A DNA stretch of 60,022 nt from Methylophaga thiooxydans DMS010. Its GTDB lineage: Bacteria; Pseudomonadota; Gammaproteobacteria; Nitrosococcales; Methylophagaceae. Under the pieces are notes generated by a model that had not been told where the DNA came from, ran no database searches, and saw only the letters and a program-made list of their open reading frames with translations. The translations under genes were made by a program, and so were the position numbers. Location of the stretch: the NCBI RefSeq assembly GCF_000156355.1, contig NZ_GG657893.1, forward strand, positions 1-60,022, in the 5' to 3' direction. Shown one piece after another: positions 7,645 to 15,465 of the stretch (its first letter is position 1; every line of letters begins with the position of its first letter).

Positions 7645-7869
7645 ATGGAAATGATTGTATTCGAAGACAGGGGCCAGGACTTTCTGGAGTGGGACATCGA
7701 TGAAGATGGCGTCGTTGTTGATTCAAGACCATTTCAGGCTGGTATCTGGAGTGGCACGTTTGTATCAGACATAAAAGTTGGTGAGCGACCAACCGTCACC
7801 AGTCCCCGTGATGGGGTTCAACGACAGTTGAAGTATCGCGTCATCGATATTCAGCCTAAATCCGCTTAA
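7645..7869 (+). CDS. Small early phage protein, unknown
   Basis: A 74-residue acidic, beta-rich protein (VFEDRGQDFLEWDIDEDGVVVDS). The start at ATG 7645 is preferred over an in-frame start at 7504 because GAGGT lies 6 nt upstream and the longer form would overlap the DUF3164 gene by 130 bases in another frame. No family recognised. It is the last gene before a 168-bp stretch without a gene. Confidence 0.6.
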   Translation: MEMIVFEDRGQDFLEWDIDEDGVVVDSRPFQAGIWSGTFVSDIKVGERPTVTSPRDGVQRQLKYRVIDIQPKSA

Positions 7870-8037
7870 CCAACGGCGCGTCAGCAGACAGGTGGTGCCA
7901 GCAAAAAACTAACAGACTGCAGCTGAGACGGTGGGTTTTATAACCTTTCTCCCCGCCGGGCAACGCCGACTGATCCACGAGACGGATTACTTAGCCCCTT
8001 CGTTGGGGTTAAGGCAGTGAAAAATCCGGGAGATGAT
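7870..8037. other. Non-coding stretch in early operon
   Basis: No supported reading frame was found in this 168-bp segment, in contrast to the overlapping genes on either side. Short self-complementary pieces are visible: GGTT-TTAT-AACC near 7935, and CCCC-TTCGTT-GGGG near 7996-8009. No U-tract follows and no convincing promoter was seen. It could hold a small RNA, an attenuator or the remains of a lost gene. The GTG at 8017 that would extend the next gene is judged unlikely. Confidence 0.4.
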
Positions 8038-8232
8038 ATGGATGAATTAAGGAACCCAATCTGTTTTGCACGTTGCATCTGGCGGTCGCTTAGTCGTGGT
8101 CGGTATATATCTGGTCACAAGTACAAAACAGCAAAAGAGGTTACACCGGAAAACATTCATATCCTCCGCTGTAAACATTGTGGCCATAACTCCATTGCAT
8201 GGAGCTGGGGATCGTTAGAGGAATCCAAATAA
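8038..8232 (+). CDS. Small zinc-knuckle-like phage protein
   Basis: A 64-residue protein with two cysteine pairs, PICFARC near the N-terminus and RCKHCGH near the C-terminus, consistent with a single zinc-ribbon or knuckle. Start ATG 8038 follows GGGAGA, better than the GTG at 8017. It overlaps the next gene by one base (TAATG). Function unknown; a nucleic-acid or protein-binding role would be typical of such modules. Confidence 0.6.
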   Translation: MDELRNPICFARCIWRSLSRGRYISGHKYKTAKEVTPENIHILRCKHCGHNSIAWSWGSLEESK

Positions 8233-8783
8233 TGAACATGAAAGAAGCAAGCGAGATGCGACCAGACATACTCACTATCAGTGGTGAATACTTTAACTTT
8301 ATGTGTCCTGAAGAGTCTGAGTTCGACATTTACGTTGCCGCTCATGGCCTATCAAACATTTGCCGCTTCGCTGGCCACACTAATAAGTTCTACAGCGTAG
8401 CCCAACATTCGGTTTATGTGTCTGAAATTGTACCGCCTGAAATGGCTTTGCACGGACTGCTGCATGATGCCGCAGAGGCGTTTGTTGGTGATGTGGCCAG
8501 ACCACTGAAAAACCTCTTGCCCGATTATCGTGAAATAGAGAAGCGTGTTGAAAAAGCCGTGTTAGGCCGTTTTGGGTTAGACGCTGAGATGCCTGCAGAA
8601 GTGAAGCACGCAGACTTGGTCTTGTTAGCCACAGAGCAGCGTGACTTGATGGCACCACACGATGATGAATGGCCGTTAATTAAAGATATTGAGCCATTAA
8701 AAAAAGCCATTGAACCAGTGTCTCCCAGCACAGCGTTTTTAATGTTTGTTGGCCGTTATCTACAAATCGTGGGGCAGCTATGA
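8232..8783 (+). CDS. HD-domain phosphohydrolase (YfbR-like)
   Basis: A 183-residue HD-superfamily metal-dependent phosphohydrolase. The motif series is clear: H in VAQHSVYVS, the HD pair in [15 protein letters not shown], and a distal D in [11 protein letters not shown]. The closest well-known relatives are YfbR-type 5'-nucleotidases acting on deoxyribonucleoside monophosphates. A phage copy could adjust nucleotide pools during replication. The start at 8232 was chosen because it overlaps the preceding stop (TAATG). Substrate is inferred from the family only. Confidence 0.82.
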   Translation: MNMKEASEMRPDILTISGEYFNFMCPEESEFDIYVAAHGLSNICRFAGHTNKFYSVAQHSVYVSEIVPPEMALHGLLHDAAEAFVGDVARPLKNLLPDYREIEKRVEKAVLGRFGLDAEMPAEVKHADLVLLATEQRDLMAPHDDEWPLIKDIEPLKKAIEPVSPSTAFLMFVGRYLQIVGQL

Positions 8784-9388
8784 GTTCAAGACAAAAGCTA
8801 ATCCAGCTTGTTCATATCGGCGCTAGCCGCTTGTTTAAGGACGAAGAAGCTCGTCGCACATGGCAAGGAGACCATACCGGTGAACGTTCGTGCAGCAAGA
8901 TGACGGACAAAGAATTGAAACATTTAGTCAATTTGCTACGTGATGCCAAAGCGATTAAACCACCTAAACGCGCAGGCAGAAAGCCATTCAATCGCAGCCC
9001 GTATATGGCAAAAATTGAAGCCTTACTGACCGATATGCAACTCAGTTGGGAATACGCTGAAACCATAGCCTGGCACGTCACCGGTGGTAAAGGCCATGCA
9101 ACAACAGGCCGTCCTGGTATTGAACGTCTGGAGTGGGTGCACAAGCGTCAGCAGTTTGAAGCGATCATTGCCGCGTTATATCAGGAACAGAAAAAACGCA
9201 GCCTGCTGCAAACCGTTGAGTACCTACTGGATGCCATGAACCTGAGCGAAAGCTATGTCGAGAAGCTGGTAGCAGGCCGTGCGAATGCCAGCAAGTGGCG
9301 TCGTAATGTGCCGCTACTCAATGCCATCGTCGATCACCTTAATGACAAAGTCGCGTTTGAACGTGCCACTCAAGTAGCGCTGCCATAA
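8780..9388 (+). CDS. gemA: GemA-like regulatory protein (DUF1018)
   Basis: A 202-residue homologue of Mu GemA (gp16). The N-terminal half carries the family pattern [25 protein letters not shown] in conserved form and a basic LINKER with [13 protein letters not shown]; the C-terminal about 60 residues are an extra helical region. Mu GemA alters host gene expression and DNA supercoiling-related functions in the middle of the cycle. It overlaps the HD-protein gene by 4 bases and sits just before Mor, the same order as in Mu. Confidence 0.88.
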   Translation: MSSRQKLIQLVHIGASRLFKDEEARRTWQGDHTGERSCSKMTDKELKHLVNLLRDAKAIKPPKRAGRKPFNRSPYMAKIEALLTDMQLSWEYAETIAWHVTGGKGHATTGRPGIERLEWVHKRQQFEAIIAALYQEQKKRSLLQTVEYLLDAMNLSESYVEKLVAGRANASKWRRNVPLLNAIVDHLNDKVAFERATQVALP

Positions 9389-9404
9389 GCAAGGTACCGA
9401 GCCA

Positions 9405-9779
9405 GTGAATTTACCTGATTATTTACCACCTGTAGCCAGAGAGATAGCCGATGTGATCGGTCTTGATGGACTGTTGCGTCTGGTGAAACAGTTCGGTGGT
9501 GTCACTATTCGAGTGCCGGGGCAAGGTGACCTAAAGCAAGTGCTTAGTCCAGATCAATACAAACAGTTCGTGCATACCTTCCGTAATGAGAAAATCGCCA
9601 TCCCCAAGCTTCAAGCAAGGCTATACCAAGTGGATCTGGCAGAGACAAGCCGTCTGCTTGATCAAGGCTTTACCAAAGCAGAAGTCGCCCGGACACAAAA
9701 AATTACTGAACGCGCTGTCTACAAACGCCAGGCTAAACAGCGTCAACTTGAAAATGACAAACAACAGGATCTCTTTTAA
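9405..9779 (+). CDS. mor: Mor-like middle transcription activator
   Basis: A 124-residue protein of the Mor/C activator family. It has an N-terminal dimerisation half (VAREIADVIGLDGLLRLVKQFGG) and a C-terminal helix-turn-helix (GFTKAEVARTQKITERAVYKR). In Mu, Mor made from the early operon turns on the middle promoter, which gives C and then the late genes. The start is GTG 9405. It follows gemA and overlaps the next gene by one base. An interleaved inverted repeat downstream (10688-10744) is a candidate target region. No second activator (C) gene was recognised. Confidence 0.85.
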   Translation: MNLPDYLPPVAREIADVIGLDGLLRLVKQFGGVTIRVPGQGDLKQVLSPDQYKQFVHTFRNEKIAIPKLQARLYQVDLAETSRLLDQGFTKAEVARTQKITERAVYKRQAKQRQLENDKQQDLF

Positions 9780-10687
9780 TGTTCGATTTTATCAATCCAC
9801 TCACAACTGATGACTTCAACGATAGTGTTGAGTTTTTATACCCTAATTTTTTGCCTAAAAAACAAATCACTATGATCTATGCCGATGGCGGCATGGGTAA
9901 AAGCTGGTTGCTTTTCGGGCTGGCAAAATATGCCACTGAACACAACAGTGGTAGTGAGCAAGGCGCGATGAATGTGCTGTACATCGATGTCGATAACCCC
10001 ATCAGTGTGCTGAAAGAGCGTGGCATCGAACATAAACTGATCGAAGCCTGCCCGAATCTAACCTACTCGCACCGCAGTAAGTTCAATGGTGAGCCACTCG
10101 AACTGCTGGATGAGCTTGAAAACAGAGCCTATGGCAACGCGTTTAAAAACATGCTGCTGATGCTGGACAGTCTCAGAGACTTTGGTGATATCAATAATGA
10201 CCTGACAGCCATGCGGATCGGCAACAAGCTGAAAAAGATACGTGACGCCGGTGCCACCATTATTGTGTTGCATCACTCCACCAAGAACGGCAGCAACTAT
10301 CAAGGATCAAACAACCTACGTAACAGCGTCGATAATATGTACCGTCTTATCAAAGCGGACTCGCCCGAAGGTGAAATTCGCTGGCTGCTCGAAGTTAAAA
10401 AAGAACGTGCTGCCATTGCCAATATCGCACTAAGAATAGAAGTGGCAGATCTGTTTTTAACCGAACTGGATCTCGACGAAGTCACACTCAACGATGAAGA
10501 AAGAGCGTTTATCGACAAGGTAAAAACCGTGCTGAAGGAGCAAGGTAGTTTGAATAAAACCAAGCTACTGGACGCCTGCGGTCACAAAAAAGATGATAAA
10601 ACCGCCCGTGATAGACTAGATCGCTTTGACCGTATTCACTGGCAATCTGAGAAAATAAAAGGTGCTTACACCTATAGTTTGGTTTAA
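9779..10687 (+). CDS. RecA/RepA-like hexameric ATPase
   Basis: A 302-residue P-loop protein of the RepA/DnaB/RecA-like ATPase group (AAA_25 type). It has Walker A GGMGKSW near residue 41, Walker B LLMLDSLRDF near 127, and the HHSTKNGSNYQGSNNLRN motif typical of RepA-like helicases. A C-terminal winged-helix-like extension (TKLLDACGHKKDDKTARDRL) could bind DNA. Mu has no such gene at this site, between mor and lysis. It may help replication-linked transposition or serve as cargo. Biochemical activity is inferred from motifs. Confidence 0.82.
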   Translation: MFDFINPLTTDDFNDSVEFLYPNFLPKKQITMIYADGGMGKSWLLFGLAKYATEHNSGSEQGAMNVLYIDVDNPISVLKERGIEHKLIEACPNLTYSHRSKFNGEPLELLDELENRAYGNAFKNMLLMLDSLRDFGDINNDLTAMRIGNKLKKIRDAGATIIVLHHSTKNGSNYQGSNNLRNSVDNMYRLIKADSPEGEIRWLLEVKKERAAIANIALRIEVADLFLTELDLDEVTLNDEERAFIDKVKTVLKEQGSLNKTKLLDACGHKKDDKTARDRLDRFDRIHWQSEKIKGAYTYSLV

Positions 10688-10744
10688 CAACCACTACAAC
10701 GCGAACAACCTATCTGCTAAGTTGTAGCGGTTGTATCGGTTGTT
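10688..10744. repeat. Interleaved inverted repeats after ATPase gene
   Basis: CAACCACTACAAC (10688-10700) is matched by GTTGTAGCGGTTG (10721-10733), 12 of 13 pairs. AACAACC (10704-10710) is matched by GGTTGTT (10738-10744), 7 of 7. The pairs cross over each other (A-B-A'-B'), so an RNA could form either stem or a pseudoknot-like fold; as DNA it gives overlapping dyads. It lies just upstream of the first gene of the lysis region, where a middle or late promoter controlled by a Mor/C-type activator is expected. Confidence 0.6.
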
Positions 10745-10762
10745 GATAAAAGGAACTTAAAA

Positions 10763-11083
10763 ATGAAAAAACTCGCTTTTTGTATCTATGCGCTACTACT
10801 TTCTTCATCAGTTTTTGCAGCCGATGACTCACTCTTCCAGCCATGGTGTGATGCTTTCACTGCTCAGGGTATGGTGAGTTTGGCAGCGAATCGCATTTAT
10901 GGCAGCCCCAGTACATTGAATGATGAGCAGTATGAGTCGCGTAGTAACTGGGTAAATAATAGCTACCGAATGGCAGCTGAGAGATTTGCAGCCCGTTCCG
11001 GGCAGAGTTTTGAAAAAGTAGATATGGATGCAATGTCAAACGGTTGGGTTCAACGGTGTCAGCTGAAAGACCAAGTCCAATGA
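10763..11083 (+). CDS. Small exported protein, unknown
   Basis: A 106-residue protein with a textbook Sec signal peptide (basic MKK, hydrophobic FCIYALLLSSSVF, cleavage after VFA). The mature part of about 87 residues has two cysteines (one early, one near the end) that could form a disulphide and is otherwise helical and polar. No family recognised. It lies between the ATPase and the lysis genes and is separated from the muramidase by a terminator, so it may be a stand-alone periplasmic factor. ATG 10763 follows AAAGGA. Confidence 0.7.
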   Translation: MKKLAFCIYALLLSSSVFAADDSLFQPWCDAFTAQGMVSLAANRIYGSPSTLNDEQYESRSNWVNNSYRMAAERFAARSGQSFEKVDMDAMSNGWVQRCQLKDQVQ

Positions 11084-11196
11084 ATCTTATAGGTAAATTT
11101 CCAGCTTGGTTATAACTTCCAGCCAGTCTGAAAAAAATAACTCAAGATTGCCCAGACTTCTAAAACCTGCTTAACTAAATTGTAGTAACACCCCAG

Positions 11197-11223
11197 CGCC
11201 CTGAACTCATTCAGGGCGTTTTT
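11197..11223 (+). terminator. Rho-independent terminator
   Basis: CGCCCTGAA (11197-11205) pairs perfectly with TTCAGGGCG (11210-11218) across a 4-nt loop and is followed by TTTTTG. It ends the transcript of the exported-protein gene just before the muramidase gene. The stem core is almost the same as that of the terminator at 20403-20434. Confidence 0.85.
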
Positions 11224-11242
11224 GTTTGTGCCAGAAAGCATC

Positions 11243-11797
11243 ATGCAACCCATGGACACAAACAAAACCTACCCAGAACTTTTCCTCAAAGCAGTCAATC
11301 ATGTCTTGAAGATTGAAGGCGGCTATGTGGATGATCCAAACGATGCCGGTGGCGAAACCAACTACGGCATCAGCAAGCGTCAATACCCCCATCTTAATAT
11401 CAGACTGCTGACATTAGATGATGCCATTGCACTCTATTTCCGTGACTACTGGCAAGCCTATGGCTGTGGCGATTTGCCACCAGTCATTGGTTGTTTCTTG
11501 TTTGACTCGGTAGTAAACCACCGGCCCAAAACAGCAATCAAATTCCTTCAATGCGCTTATCGCGTGGAAGTAGATGGTGTGATCGGTGATGAAACGCTTG
11601 GCGCTATCAGACGTTTCGCTAATAACGAAGACTACCTTACTAACAAGCTCACTCTCAGCCTTGCCTATCGGGCTGACTTCTATCATGACCTCGCCGTTGA
11701 AAACCCATCACAAGAACGCTTCATTATGGGCTGGATGCGCCGTCTGTTTGTGTTGCAGCAATTTATCAATACAGAGGTGACTCATGGAGCCGATTAG
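11243..11797 (+). CDS. Endolysin, glycoside hydrolase family 108
   Basis: A 184-residue muramidase-like endolysin. The catalytic glutamate lies in the family signature LKIEGGYVDDPNDAGGETNYG near the N-terminus, and the C-terminal half looks like the GH108-associated peptidoglycan-binding domain (FDSVVNHRPKTAIKFLQ, VDGVIGDETLGAI). It cleaves the glycan chain during lysis. There is no signal peptide, so release depends on the holin gene that overlaps its end. The start at ATG 11243 is preferred to the upstream TTG/GTG codons, which fall in the terminator tail; ATG 11252 is also possible. Confidence 0.88.
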   Translation: MQPMDTNKTYPELFLKAVNHVLKIEGGYVDDPNDAGGETNYGISKRQYPHLNIRLLTLDDAIALYFRDYWQAYGCGDLPPVIGCFLFDSVVNHRPKTAIKFLQCAYRVEVDGVIGDETLGAIRRFANNEDYLTNKLTLSLAYRADFYHDLAVENPSQERFIMGWMRRLFVLQQFINTEVTHGAD

Positions 11798-12362
11798 CAT
11801 TGCTTTAGGATTAGCGCAATTCGTGCCGGGGCTAACCCGGCTTTTAATGGGGGATAGGGCTGGTAACGTCGCTGATAAGGTTGTTAAAGCAGCCAATGCA
11901 GTAACGGGCGCAGGTAACGCTGATGAAGCCTTAGCCAAAATAAAGCATGATCCAGAGCTTCAACTAAAACTGCAAAAAGAAATGAACGTTATCGTTCTCG
12001 CCGAACTAGAAGCCGAGAACAAGCAGTTGGCCACCATCAACGCCACCATGCGAACCGAGTACACCTCTGGCGATTCATTCGTCCGTCGCTGGAGACCTTT
12101 CTTCGGTTACACCATTGCCGTGACATGGTTTGTACAAATGTCTGCTTTGGGCATTGTGATCGTTATTTCACCGAATGACGCTCCTGCTGTTATCAATGCC
12201 ATGGTCAACCTATCTGGTATGTGGGCAATCGCGCTTGCTGTGCTGGGTGTCTCAGTGAAAAAGCGTTCTGATGATAAACAAGTGTCAGCCGGACAAACGC
12301 CACCTCCGGGCGTATTTCAGAATCTATCTACTCTTTTAAGCCGTAACAAGGAAAGTAAATAA
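11784..12362 (+). CDS. Holin of the 3TM (GTA-holin-like) type
   Basis: A 192-residue protein overlapping the endolysin gene by 14 bases. The N-terminal half is soluble and helical (DEALAKIKHDPELQLKLQKEM). It is followed by RRWRPFFGYTIAVTWFVQMSALGIVIV and a second hydrophobic stretch, MWAIALAVLGVSV, so two to three membrane segments near residues 95-160. This matches the 3TM holin family of gene transfer agents and phages. It should form the membrane lesion that lets the endolysin out. Assignment rests on the WRP motif, topology and neighbour. Confidence 0.8.
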   Translation: MEPISIALGLAQFVPGLTRLLMGDRAGNVADKVVKAANAVTGAGNADEALAKIKHDPELQLKLQKEMNVIVLAELEAENKQLATINATMRTEYTSGDSFVRRWRPFFGYTIAVTWFVQMSALGIVIVISPNDAPAVINAMVNLSGMWAIALAVLGVSVKKRSDDKQVSAGQTPPPGVFQNLSTLLSRNKESK

Positions 12363-12364
12363 GC

Positions 12365-12592
12365 ATGGTGGACGTGTTCGACCGCGCCCAGGAGCGCGAA
12401 CAAAAAGACAGGGATATCGCGATTCAGACGGTGCTTCGAAGTAGCAGAGAAACAGAACAACCTGATGAAGAAAACGGTATTCGCTATTGCTTGGATTGTG
12501 GTGAGCCGATTCCAAATAAAAGACTGGAAGCAAGACCAGACGCGGTGCGCTGTGTGGACTGTCAAAACATTAAGGCTAAGCGGGAGCGATAA
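12365..12592 (+). CDS. TraR/DksA-type zinc finger protein
   Basis: A 75-residue protein with the C4 zinc finger of the TraR/DksA family (YCLDCGEPIPNKRLEARP followed by RCVDCQ). Short members such as TraR bind RNA polymerase in the secondary channel and mimic DksA with ppGpp. Such genes are common in Mu-like and P2-like phages. Here it is encoded between holin and the gp25-like gene, in the late operon, so it may shift host transcription late in infection. The N-terminal helix carries the acidic DRDIAI segment that would sit near the polymerase active site. Confidence 0.88.
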   Translation: MVDVFDRAQEREQKDRDIAIQTVLRSSRETEQPDEENGIRYCLDCGEPIPNKRLEARPDAVRCVDCQNIKAKRER

Positions 12593-12928
12593 ATGGAATT
12601 AGATTACACCGCATACAGGTTTTGGTTTGATGTGTTTCTGGCTTTTTTGTTTGCAGGTAATTGGGTTTACACCTGGCTAATCAATCGCCATCGCGTGAAT
12701 AAAACAGAGATTAAAGAAGTGAGCCAGCAGATAGTTAAAGTAGTTAGCCGAATGGATATCGTTGAAGAGCGAATGAATGGTGCACCAACGCATACCGACC
12801 TTAGCAATATCTACAATCGCATGAATGGAATGAGTGAAAACATCAGCGAAATGACTGGCTCTTTGAAAGCCATGACAACCCAGCTAACGCTAATCAATGA
12901 CTATCTGTTACGAGGAGATAAGCGGTGA
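12593..12928 (+). CDS. DUF2730 membrane protein (Mu gp25-like)
   Basis: A 111-residue protein with one N-terminal membrane segment (FWFDVFLAFLFAGNWVYTWLI) and a long heptad-patterned C-terminal coiled coil (KEVSQQIVKVVSRMDIVEE onward). It resembles DUF2730, the family of Mu gp25 found between lysis and terminase genes. A role in lysis (spanin-like or antiholin-like) has been suggested by position, but the function is not established. It starts right after the preceding stop and overlaps the next gene by 4 bases. Confidence 0.75.
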   Translation: MELDYTAYRFWFDVFLAFLFAGNWVYTWLINRHRVNKTEIKEVSQQIVKVVSRMDIVEERMNGAPTHTDLSNIYNRMNGMSENISEMTGSLKAMTTQLTLINDYLLRGDKR

Positions 12929-13215
12929 GCTTTAATCAAATACTCACAGAATCTATTCGTCTTGCCTTATTGCAGGCATTGGAGCAAGACCCTGGCTACT
13001 CGCATAACGAAAACATCTTGCAAATGATTTTGGCCAGTGTTGGTCATGATGTGTCTGCTGATCGTGTTCGTACCGAATTGCGCTGGCTGGAAGAGCAAGG
13101 TCTGCTGGCGATTACAACGGTTGGTGAATTGTTGATTGCCAAGGTGACTCAGCGTGGCGTCGATGTTGCGCTGGGGCGGAGCCGAATTGATGGTATTGGG
13201 AGAGCGCGACCATGA
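12925..13215 (+). CDS. Mu gp26-like winged-helix protein
   Basis: A 96-residue protein similar to Mu gp26 and to the VpaChn25_0724-type phage family. It forms a single winged helix (LLQALEQDPGYSHNENILQMIL, then RVRTELRWLEEQGLLAITT), like ArsR or MarR wings without an effector domain. A DNA-binding or packaging-linked role is likely but unproven. It is coupled by 4-base overlaps to both neighbours. Confidence 0.78.
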   Translation: MSFNQILTESIRLALLQALEQDPGYSHNENILQMILASVGHDVSADRVRTELRWLEEQGLLAITTVGELLIAKVTQRGVDVALGRSRIDGIGRARP

Positions 13216-13385
13216 TTAGAAAATTAAAGAACTGGCTGTTACAGCAAGATATAAAGAGCTTCGGCAAAGAAGTGTTAAAGAGTGTGGTTATTTTTTGCTA
13301 CATCATTGCCGCTGGTTATTTCTTTGGTGTTGGGATGTCACATTCTTATTCACCCATCACCATCAGCGTAGAGACGACTGAATAA
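13212..13385 (+). CDS. Small single-span membrane protein
   Basis: A 57-residue protein fitted exactly between its neighbours: ATG 13212 overlaps the previous stop by 4 bases and its TAA (13383-13385) shares a base with the next ATG. It has a basic amphipathic start (MIRKLKNWLL) and one membrane segment (VVIFCYIIAAGYFFGVGM). Exact tiling in the operon supports a real gene. It may take part in lysis (holin- or antiholin-like), but this is a guess from size and topology. Confidence 0.65.
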   Translation: MIRKLKNWLLQQDIKSFGKEVLKSVVIFCYIIAAGYFFGVGMSHSYSPITISVETTE

Positions 13386-13933
13386 TGGCTCGCGCCTCAT
13401 CCATTGAGCAATTGCCAGCCGATATTCTGGAGCAGCTGCAAACCCTGTTGCGAGATCCGCGAGTCTCACAACTGGATGCCACAGCACAAATCAATGCCAT
13501 CCTTGAACAGCTCGGCACTGATGATCGCGTCAGCAAGTCTGCGGTCAATCGATATGCCGTCAAGATGAAAGATGTCGGAGCCAAACTACAGCAATCACGC
13601 GAACTGGCCAGCATGTGGATCGGCAAGCTGGGCGCTGCACCGCAAGGCCAGGTTGGTAAGTTAGTCAATGAAATCATCCGCACGATGGCGTTTGATTCAG
13701 CAATGCATATGGCTGAAGGTGATACCCCTGTAGAGCCAAAAATGCTGGCTCAATTGGCACTCGCTGTTCAGCGACTGGAGTCAGCGGCCAATATGAATGA
13801 AGAGCGAGAGAAAGCCATCAGAGCCGAAGCCGCTAACGAAGCTGCAGCGACAGCTGAAAAGTCTATGGTCAGCCAAGGCATGAGCCAAAAAGCAATTGAT
13901 TCAATCAAGACAGAAATACTGGGGCTGGGTTAA
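13385..13933 (+). CDS. Terminase small subunit-like (DUF3486, Mu gp27)
   Basis: A 182-residue homologue of Mu gp27. The N-terminal half contains the DUF3486 pattern (RASSIEQLPADILEQLQTLL and a helix-turn-helix-like QLDATAQINAILEQLG then SKSAVNRYAVKM). The C-terminus is a long helix rich in Ala and Glu. It is thought to recognise phage DNA for packaging together with gp28. It lies directly before the large subunit, as in Mu. Confidence 0.88.
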   Translation: MARASSIEQLPADILEQLQTLLRDPRVSQLDATAQINAILEQLGTDDRVSKSAVNRYAVKMKDVGAKLQQSRELASMWIGKLGAAPQGQVGKLVNEIIRTMAFDSAMHMAEGDTPVEPKMLAQLALAVQRLESAANMNEEREKAIRAEAANEAAATAEKSMVSQGMSQKAIDSIKTEILGLG

Positions 13934-13936
13934 GCG

Positions 13937-15463
13937 ATGGGCGCTGCTTTAGCCATATACAAAGATTACGATCCGAATGATGTCCTGCTGCCATATCAAA
14001 AGAACTGGATGGCAGATGACAGTATTCTTAAGCTTGCTGAAAAGTCACGACGTACAGGTTTAACTTGGGCTGAAGCAGCCGATCAAGTATTAGCCGCCTC
14101 ATCGTCAAAGGCTGCGGGCGGTACCAACTGCTACTACGTTGGTTCTAATAAAGAGATGGCCGTAGAGTTTATTGATGCTTGTTCGATGTGGGCTAAGTCA
14201 TTCAATAAGGCTGCCTCAGCCATTGAAGAGGAAATCTTTGAAGATGAAGACAAAGATATTCTCACCTTCACTATTCGCTTTGCCAGCGGCTTTAAGATTC
14301 AGGCACTCAGCTCACGACCCAGCAATATGCGTGGTCGTCAGGGTAATGTCTGCATTGATGAGGCGGCATTCCATGATGCACTTGATGAGCTTTTAAAAGC
14401 TGCGTTAGCTCTGACGATGTGGGGCAGCAAAATTCGAATCATCTCTACGCATAATGGCGTAGAAAACCTGTTCAATGAACTCATCGAAGACAGTCGATCT
14501 GGAAAAAAAGATTACAGCGTTCATCGAATCACACTGGATGATGCGTGTGAAATGGGTCTCTATAAACGCATCTGCCAAATTCAGAAAATTCAATGGACAC
14601 AAGAAGGCGAAGACGAATGGAAAGCTGGGCTTCGTAAAAATACTGCCAGTACCGAAGATGCCGAAGAAGAATATGACTGCGTCCCCAAACAAGGCGGTGG
14701 CACCTATATCAGCCGCGCCCTACGTGAGTCCCGCATGCATGATGTGCCGGTGCTGCGCTATTCCGGTACCGCCGAGTTCAACCTGTGGCCAGAGCATCTT
14801 CGCCAGGCAGAAATGCTGGCCTGGTGTGAGGTTAATTTAAAGCCGCTTTTAGACCAGTTAAATCCCAATTTACGCCACGTTTTAGGCGAAGATTTTGGTC
14901 GCTCCGGTGACTTAACCGTGCTGACACCGATGACCATCAGTCAGCAGCTCAGGCGCGTAGTGCCATTTATGGTTGAACTGCACAACGTGCCGTTCAAGCA
15001 GCAAGAGCAGGTGCTGTTTTATATCTGTGATCGTTTGCCTCGATTCAGTGCGGCCAAGCTGGATGCCCGTGGTAATGGTCAGTATCTGGCAGAGCAAGCC
15101 AAGTACCGCTATGGCGTCAATGTGGTCGAAGAAGTGATGCTTAGCCAAAGCTGGTACCTGGATAATATGCCCAAGTTCAAAGCTGCGTTTGAGGACGACA
15201 CCATTCTTATCCCGCGTGATGCCGATGTCGCAGACGATATCGGTGCGCTGCAAGTGATTAAAGGTGTACCGAAATTGCCCGATGGTAAAACCGATGCTGC
15301 CAAAAGCCGACACGGTGACGCAGCGATTAGTTTGGTCATGGCGCATGCTGCCAGCTTTGATTTGGCTTCACCGATTGAGTGGACAGCAGCCCCCAGCAAA
15401 ACCGAACGCGACAACCCCGACAACGACTACAGCAGCCTGATGCAAAAAGGCGGTGGATGGTAA
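13937..15463 (+). CDS. Terminase large subunit (Mu gp28)
   Basis: A 508-residue packaging motor matching Mu gp28. The N-terminal ATPase part shows an adenine-binding pattern (YQKNWMADD), a Walker-A-like EKSRRTGLTWAEA and Walker B NVCIDEAAF. The C-terminal RNase H-like nuclease part has acidic residues at GEDFGRSGDLTVL and KLDARGNGQYLA, and DAAKSRHGDAA near the end. It packages DNA by headful from the right or left phage end with flanking host DNA. The stop lies 2 bases before the portal start. Confidence 0.92.
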   Translation: MGAALAIYKDYDPNDVLLPYQKNWMADDSILKLAEKSRRTGLTWAEAADQVLAASSSKAAGGTNCYYVGSNKEMAVEFIDACSMWAKSFNKAASAIEEEIFEDEDKDILTFTIRFASGFKIQALSSRPSNMRGRQGNVCIDEAAFHDALDELLKAALALTMWGSKIRIISTHNGVENLFNELIEDSRSGKKDYSVHRITLDDACEMGLYKRICQIQKIQWTQEGEDEWKAGLRKNTASTEDAEEEYDCVPKQGGGTYISRALRESRMHDVPVLRYSGTAEFNLWPEHLRQAEMLAWCEVNLKPLLDQLNPNLRHVLGEDFGRSGDLTVLTPMTISQQLRRVVPFMVELHNVPFKQQEQVLFYICDRLPRFSAAKLDARGNGQYLAEQAKYRYGVNVVEEVMLSQSWYLDNMPKFKAAFEDDTILIPRDADVADDIGALQVIKGVPKLPDGKTDAAKSRHGDAAISLVMAHAASFDLASPIEWTAAPSKTERDNPDNDYSSLMQKGGGW

Positions 15464-15465
15464 CA

